A DNA stretch of 17,617 nucleotides, taken from DASXRA01 sp046734315. GTDB lineage: Bacteria; Actinomycetota; Actinomycetes; Mycobacteriales; Jatrophihabitantaceae. A model generated the notes under the pieces. That model had not been told where the DNA came from. It saw only the letters and a program-made list of their open reading frames with translations, and ran no database searches. Shown piece by piece: positions 14,984-17,617 of the stretch (its first letter is position 1; every line of letters starts with the position of its first letter). The stretch covers positions 1 through 17,617 of the forward strand of contig JBKPQY010000218.1 of the NCBI GenBank assembly GCA_046734315.1. The letters run 5' to 3'. Position numbers and translations under genes: made by a program.

Positions 14984-16056
14984 CGACCCTGGACGACCTG
15001 CCGCTGCGCGACGAGTTGCGTGGTGCGCTGCCGTACGGTGCCCCGCAGTTCGACGTCCCGGTGCGGCTGAACGTGAATGAGAACCCGTATCCTCCGTCCG
15101 AGGCGGTCGTGACCGAGATCGCGCAAGCCGTCGCCGGGGCGGCGCGGGGTCTCAACCGCTACCCGGACCGGGATGCCGTTGCGCTACGGGCGGATCTGGC
15201 CGCCTACCTCGGTCATGGCCTCACGACCGACGAGGTCTGGGCGGCCAACGGCTCGAACGAGGTCATGCAGCAGCTGCTGAGCGCCTTCGCCGGGCCGGGC
15301 CGCACGGCGCTGTCCTTCGCCCCGACGTACTCGATGTATCCGGAATACGCCCGCAATACGCACACGACCTGGGTGGTGGGCCGCCGCCGCGAGGACTTCA
15401 CGCTCGATCCCGCGCATGCGGTCGGCCTCATCGCCGAGCGTGAACCGTCCGTAGTGCTGCTCGCGTCGCCGAACAACCCGACCGGCACGGCAGTTCCGCT
15501 CGATGCGATCGAGGCGGTGTGCGCCGCCGCGCCCGGCATCGTCGTCGTGGACGAGGCGTACGCGGAGTTCCGACGGGCCGGCGCTCCCAGCGCGTTGTCG
15601 CTGCTGCCGCGTTACCCGCGGCTGGTCGTGACCAGGACGATGAGCAAGGCGTTCGCGTTCGCCGGCGGTCGGCTGGGCTACCTGGCCGCGGCGCCGGCCG
15701 TCGTCCACGCTGTGCGCATCGTCCGGCTGCCCTACCACCTGTCGGCGCTCACGCAGGCCGCCGCGCGCGTGGCGTTGGCCCACGCCGACGAGCTGCTCGC
15801 CAGAGTCGACGAGTTGCGCGTGCGCCGCGACGAGACCGTGTCGTGGCTGCGCCAGATGGGGTTGCGGGCAGCCGACTCGGACACCAACTTCATACTGTTC
15901 GGGACTTTCGGCGATCGCCACGCCGTCTGGCAGGGGTTGCTCGACCGCGGTGTGCTGATCCGCGAGACCGGACCGGACGGCTGGCTACGCGTCTCGATCG
16001 GCAGCTCCGACGATATGGCGGCGTTCCGTGCCGCGCTGAGGGAGGTACTCGCATGA
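14980..16056 (+). CDS. hisC: Histidinol-phosphate aminotransferase
   Basis: PLP enzyme that converts imidazole acetol phosphate and glutamate to histidinol phosphate; 358 aa, fold type I. Seen: the substrate-end motif RLNVNENPYPPS near the N-terminus, NRYPD, the AANGSNEVMQQLL helix that helps bind the PLP phosphate, SPNNPTG with Asn165/Asn166, VVDEAYAEF with Asp191 and Tyr194, and the Schiff-base lysine Lys223 in TMSKAFAFAGGRLGY. A C-terminal arginine in the WLRVSIGS strand should bind the substrate carboxylate. Some actinobacterial HisC proteins also act on aromatic amino acids, and that cannot be excluded. The start GTG overlaps the hisD stop by 4 nt and the stop overlaps hisB by 4 nt, so expression is expected to be coupled. 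Confidence 0.97.
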   Translation: MTTLDDLPLRDELRGALPYGAPQFDVPVRLNVNENPYPPSEAVVTEIAQAVAGAARGLNRYPDRDAVALRADLAAYLGHGLTTDEVWAANGSNEVMQQLLSAFAGPGRTALSFAPTYSMYPEYARNTHTTWVVGRRREDFTLDPAHAVGLIAEREPSVVLLASPNNPTGTAVPLDAIEAVCAAAPGIVVVDEAYAEFRRAGAPSALSLLPRYPRLVVTRTMSKAFAFAGGRLGYLAAAPAVVHAVRIVRLPYHLSALTQAAARVALAHADELLARVDELRVRRDETVSWLRQMGLRAADSDTNFILFGTFGDRHAVWQGLLDRGVLIRETGPDGWLRVSIGSSDDMAAFRAALREVLA

Positions 16057-16649
16057 CGCGGACCGGCCGCGTGGAGCGACAGACCGCAGAGACAAAAGTG
16101 CTCGTCGAGATCGATATTGACGGGGGCGCCGGCCGCGTCGATATTTCGACCGGGATCGGCTTCTACGACCACATGCTGGCTTGCTTCGGTAAGCACGGCC
16201 TGTTCGATCTGCGCGTCGATGTCGAGGGTGACCTGCACATCGACGCTCACCACACCGTCGAGGACACCGCGATCGCGCTGGGCCAGGCATTCGCCCAGGC
16301 GGCCGGTGACAAGGCGGGCACGCGCCGGTTCGGCGACGCGCTGATTCCGATGGACGAGGCGCTCGTGCAAGCCGCGGTCGACCTGTCCGGGCGTCCGTAC
16401 CTCGTGCATCGCGAGCCCGCCGGTGCGCCACCCATGATCGGCACCGCCTACGCCACCACGCTCACCCGGCACGTCTTCGAGTCGTTCGCGCACCACGCTG
16501 CCGTCGCGCTGCACGTGATCGTCCACAGCGGGCGTGACTGGCACCACATCATCGAGGCCCAGTACAAGGCCGCGGCGCGGGCGCTGCGCGCGGCCGCCGA
16601 GATTGACCCGCGCGTATCAGGGGTTCCGTCGACGAAGGGCGTGCTGTGA
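16053..16649 (+). CDS. hisB: Imidazoleglycerol-phosphate dehydratase
   Basis: Mn-dependent dehydratase making imidazole acetol phosphate; 198 aa, the monofunctional form without the phosphatase domain found in enterobacterial HisB. The histidinol-phosphatase step must therefore be encoded elsewhere. Two copies of the metal-binding HHxxE-type motif are visible, DAHHTVEDTAIALGQA and DWHHIIEAQYKAAARAL, with GIGFYDHML, MDEALV and FESFAHHAA as further signatures. ATG 16053 overlaps the hisC stop (ATGA), and GGGAGG lies 7 nt upstream inside hisC, so this gene has a good ribosome site of its own. The stop overlaps hisH. Confidence 0.97.
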   Translation: MTRTGRVERQTAETKVLVEIDIDGGAGRVDISTGIGFYDHMLACFGKHGLFDLRVDVEGDLHIDAHHTVEDTAIALGQAFAQAAGDKAGTRRFGDALIPMDEALVQAAVDLSGRPYLVHREPAGAPPMIGTAYATTLTRHVFESFAHHAAVALHVIVHSGRDWHHIIEAQYKAAARALRAAAEIDPRVSGVPSTKGVL

Positions 16650-17239
16650 GGCGGGTCGCCGTGCTTGACTACGGCTCCGGCAACCTGCGCTCGGCGCAGC
16701 GTGCCCTGGAACGCGTCGGCGCCTCTGTCGACGTAACGCCTCACCCGGCCGGGTACGACGGCCTCGTCGTGCCGGGCGTCGGCGCGTTCGCCGCATGCAT
16801 GACGGGTCTGTCCACAGTGGACGGTGCGGCCACGATCAAGGCGGCGCTCGGCGAGCGCCGCCCGGTGCTCGGCATCTGCGTCGGCATGCAGGTGCTGTTC
16901 GAGGCCGGGGTCGAGCACGGCGTCGAGACGGCCGGGCTCTCGGTACTGCCTGGGCGCGTCGAGCAGCTCCAGGCGCCGATCCTGCCCCACATGGGTTGGA
17001 ACACGGTCGACGCACCGACGGGATCGACGTTGTTCGCCGGCATCCCGGGCGGCACCCGCTTCTATTTCGTGCACTCGTACGCCGTCCACCACACCTCCGG
17101 CCTGGTGGCCAAGGCGCATCACGGTGAGGACTTCGTGGCAGCCGTCGAGGACGGGTCGGTCAGCGCGACGCAGTTCCACCCGGAGAAGTCGGGTGACGCC
17201 GGCGCGACGCTCCTCGAGAACTGGCTGGGTGCGCTGTGA
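16646..17239 (+). CDS. hisH: Imidazole glycerol phosphate synthase, glutamine amidotransferase subunit
   Basis: Class I glutaminase that supplies ammonia to HisF in the ring-closing step; 197 aa. The triad is present: Cys78 in GICVGMQVLFE, and His178 and Glu180 in QFHPEKSG. YGSGNLRS at the N-terminus, LVVPGVGAFAACM and LPHMGWNTVD are standard HisH blocks, and FYFVHSYAVH precedes the C-terminal strand. hisF lies outside the window, probably after priA. The start is a GTG overlapping the hisB stop by 4 nt, and the stop overlaps the next small gene by 4 nt. Confidence 0.97.
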   Translation: MRRVAVLDYGSGNLRSAQRALERVGASVDVTPHPAGYDGLVVPGVGAFAACMTGLSTVDGAATIKAALGERRPVLGICVGMQVLFEAGVEHGVETAGLSVLPGRVEQLQAPILPHMGWNTVDAPTGSTLFAGIPGGTRFYFVHSYAVHHTSGLVAKAHHGEDFVAAVEDGSVSATQFHPEKSGDAGATLLENWLGAL

Positions 17240-17571
17240 GTAAGGCTCGGGCGAAGGCGCGCGCCGAGCGGCAGGCGCTCGCGGCGCAACGGGCGGCAGC
17301 CGAACGGGCGGCCCGGGAACGCGAGGCGGCGCGGCGCGCGCGCTGGGCGAAGCGGGATCTGGCCTGGCGTCAGGGCCGATTGTGGCGGCACGGCGCGGGG
17401 TTCCGCCGCAACAAGGAGACCTGGGCCGCCCTGTTCACGCTCGTCCTCGTAGCCCTGCTGCTCACCTACCTGGTGACGTCGTCGATCAACGCGCTGATCG
17501 TCGTCGTGCTGGTGTGCCTGATCGGGCTGCCGGCACTGGCGGTGTCGATGCTGGATCGGAGGTCTCGGTGA
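17236..17571 (+). CDS. Small two-TM membrane protein embedded in the his operon, function unknown
   Basis: I do not recognise the family. It is 111 aa. Residues 1-60 are extremely rich in Ala, Arg, Lys and Glu (KARAKARAERQALAAQ, then AREREAARRARWAKR), suggesting a long charged, possibly coiled-coil, cytoplasmic helix. Two hydrophobic helices follow at about 63-82 and 85-105, with a basic tail (DRRSR). Start GTG 17236 overlaps the hisH stop and its TGA overlaps the priA GTG, each by 4 nt. Exact fitting at both ends makes this a real gene rather than chance. No enzyme signature is present. A membrane role unrelated to histidine synthesis, or an anchor for the pathway, are both guesses. Confidence 0.82.
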   Translation: MSKARAKARAERQALAAQRAAAERAAREREAARRARWAKRDLAWRQGRLWRHGAGFRRNKETWAALFTLVLVALLLTYLVTSSINALIVVVLVCLIGLPALAVSMLDRRSR

Positions 17572-17617
17572 GCCTCGTGGTGCTGCCGGCGGTCGACGTC
17601 GCCGACGGCGCCGCCGT
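17568..17617 (+). CDS. priA: Start of phosphoribosyl isomerase PriA (HisA/TrpF), cut by the window end
   Basis: Sixteen complete codons are visible, starting at a GTG that overlaps the previous stop (GTGA). The peptide MSLVVLPAVDVADGAA matches the first strand of the HisA-type TIM barrel (L-L-P-A-V-D-V-x-D-G), which carries the catalytic aspartate of the ProFAR isomerase. In actinobacteria this gene usually encodes the dual-substrate isomerase PriA serving both histidine and tryptophan synthesis, hence the symbol; hisA is the alternative. Position directly after hisH and one small gene agrees. The rest is outside the window. Confidence 0.85.
   Translation, partial: MSLVVLPAVDVADGAA

Noticed and set aside
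1..17617. Defence system, phage, IS element, CRISPR array, tRNA or riboswitch
   Set aside because: No nuclease, toxin-antitoxin pair, transposase, integrase, regular spaced repeats, cloverleaf or aptamer-like leader was recognised.

Overview
The window is about 17.6 kb of very GC-rich DNA and reads as the chromosome of an actinobacterium (Actinomycetota). The main reasons are a DnaE1-type replicative polymerase close in sequence to the mycobacterial one, a his cluster in the order hisD-hisC-hisB-hisH-orf-priA, a GT87 mannosyltransferase-like protein, frequent GTG starts and many 4-nt stop/start overlaps. I cannot fix the genus. Nothing marks it as a plasmid or phage: I see no IS element, integrase, tRNA, rRNA or CRISPR array.

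Left part (1-4256): the tail of an upstream gene, possibly an aminotransferase, overlaps a GT87-type polyprenyl-phosphate-sugar transferase by 4 nt. This is followed by a GT20 trehalose-6-phosphate synthase (otsA-like). The phosphatase otsB lies on the other strand, tail to tail with otsA and overlapping it by 16 nt. Divergent from otsB is a membrane-anchored L,D-transpeptidase. The theme is envelope and trehalose metabolism.

Centre (4364-7894): dnaE1, about 1176 aa. All nine metal-binding residues expected for an active proofreading PHP domain, the three palm aspartates and a beta-clamp motif are present.

Minus-strand block (7886-12097): a drug-efflux-type module read right to left, made of a PadR regulator, a DrrA-like ABC ATPase, a DrrB-like ABC-2 permease (ATGA overlap) and a 14-TM DHA2-family MFS exporter. 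padR has a clear promoter with an inverted repeat over its -10 box. A separate AT-rich region ahead of the MFS gene carries two 19-bp near-identical repeats 41 bp apart. The block sits between two plus-strand housekeeping regions.

Right part (12195-17617): an uncharacterised two-TM membrane protein and a DUF2567-like membrane protein with a long C-terminal domain lead into the histidine operon hisD, hisC, hisB, hisH, an unknown 111-aa two-TM protein, and the first 50 nt of priA. From hisD to priA every junction is a 4-nt overlap, so translation is probably coupled throughout.

Most of the window is ordinary housekeeping and transport. I do not see a clearly new multi-gene system. The best leads are the paired operator-like repeats before the MFS gene, the padR promoter/operator, the unknown membrane protein built into the his operon, the C-terminal domain of the DUF2567-like protein, and the convergent otsA/otsB overlap.
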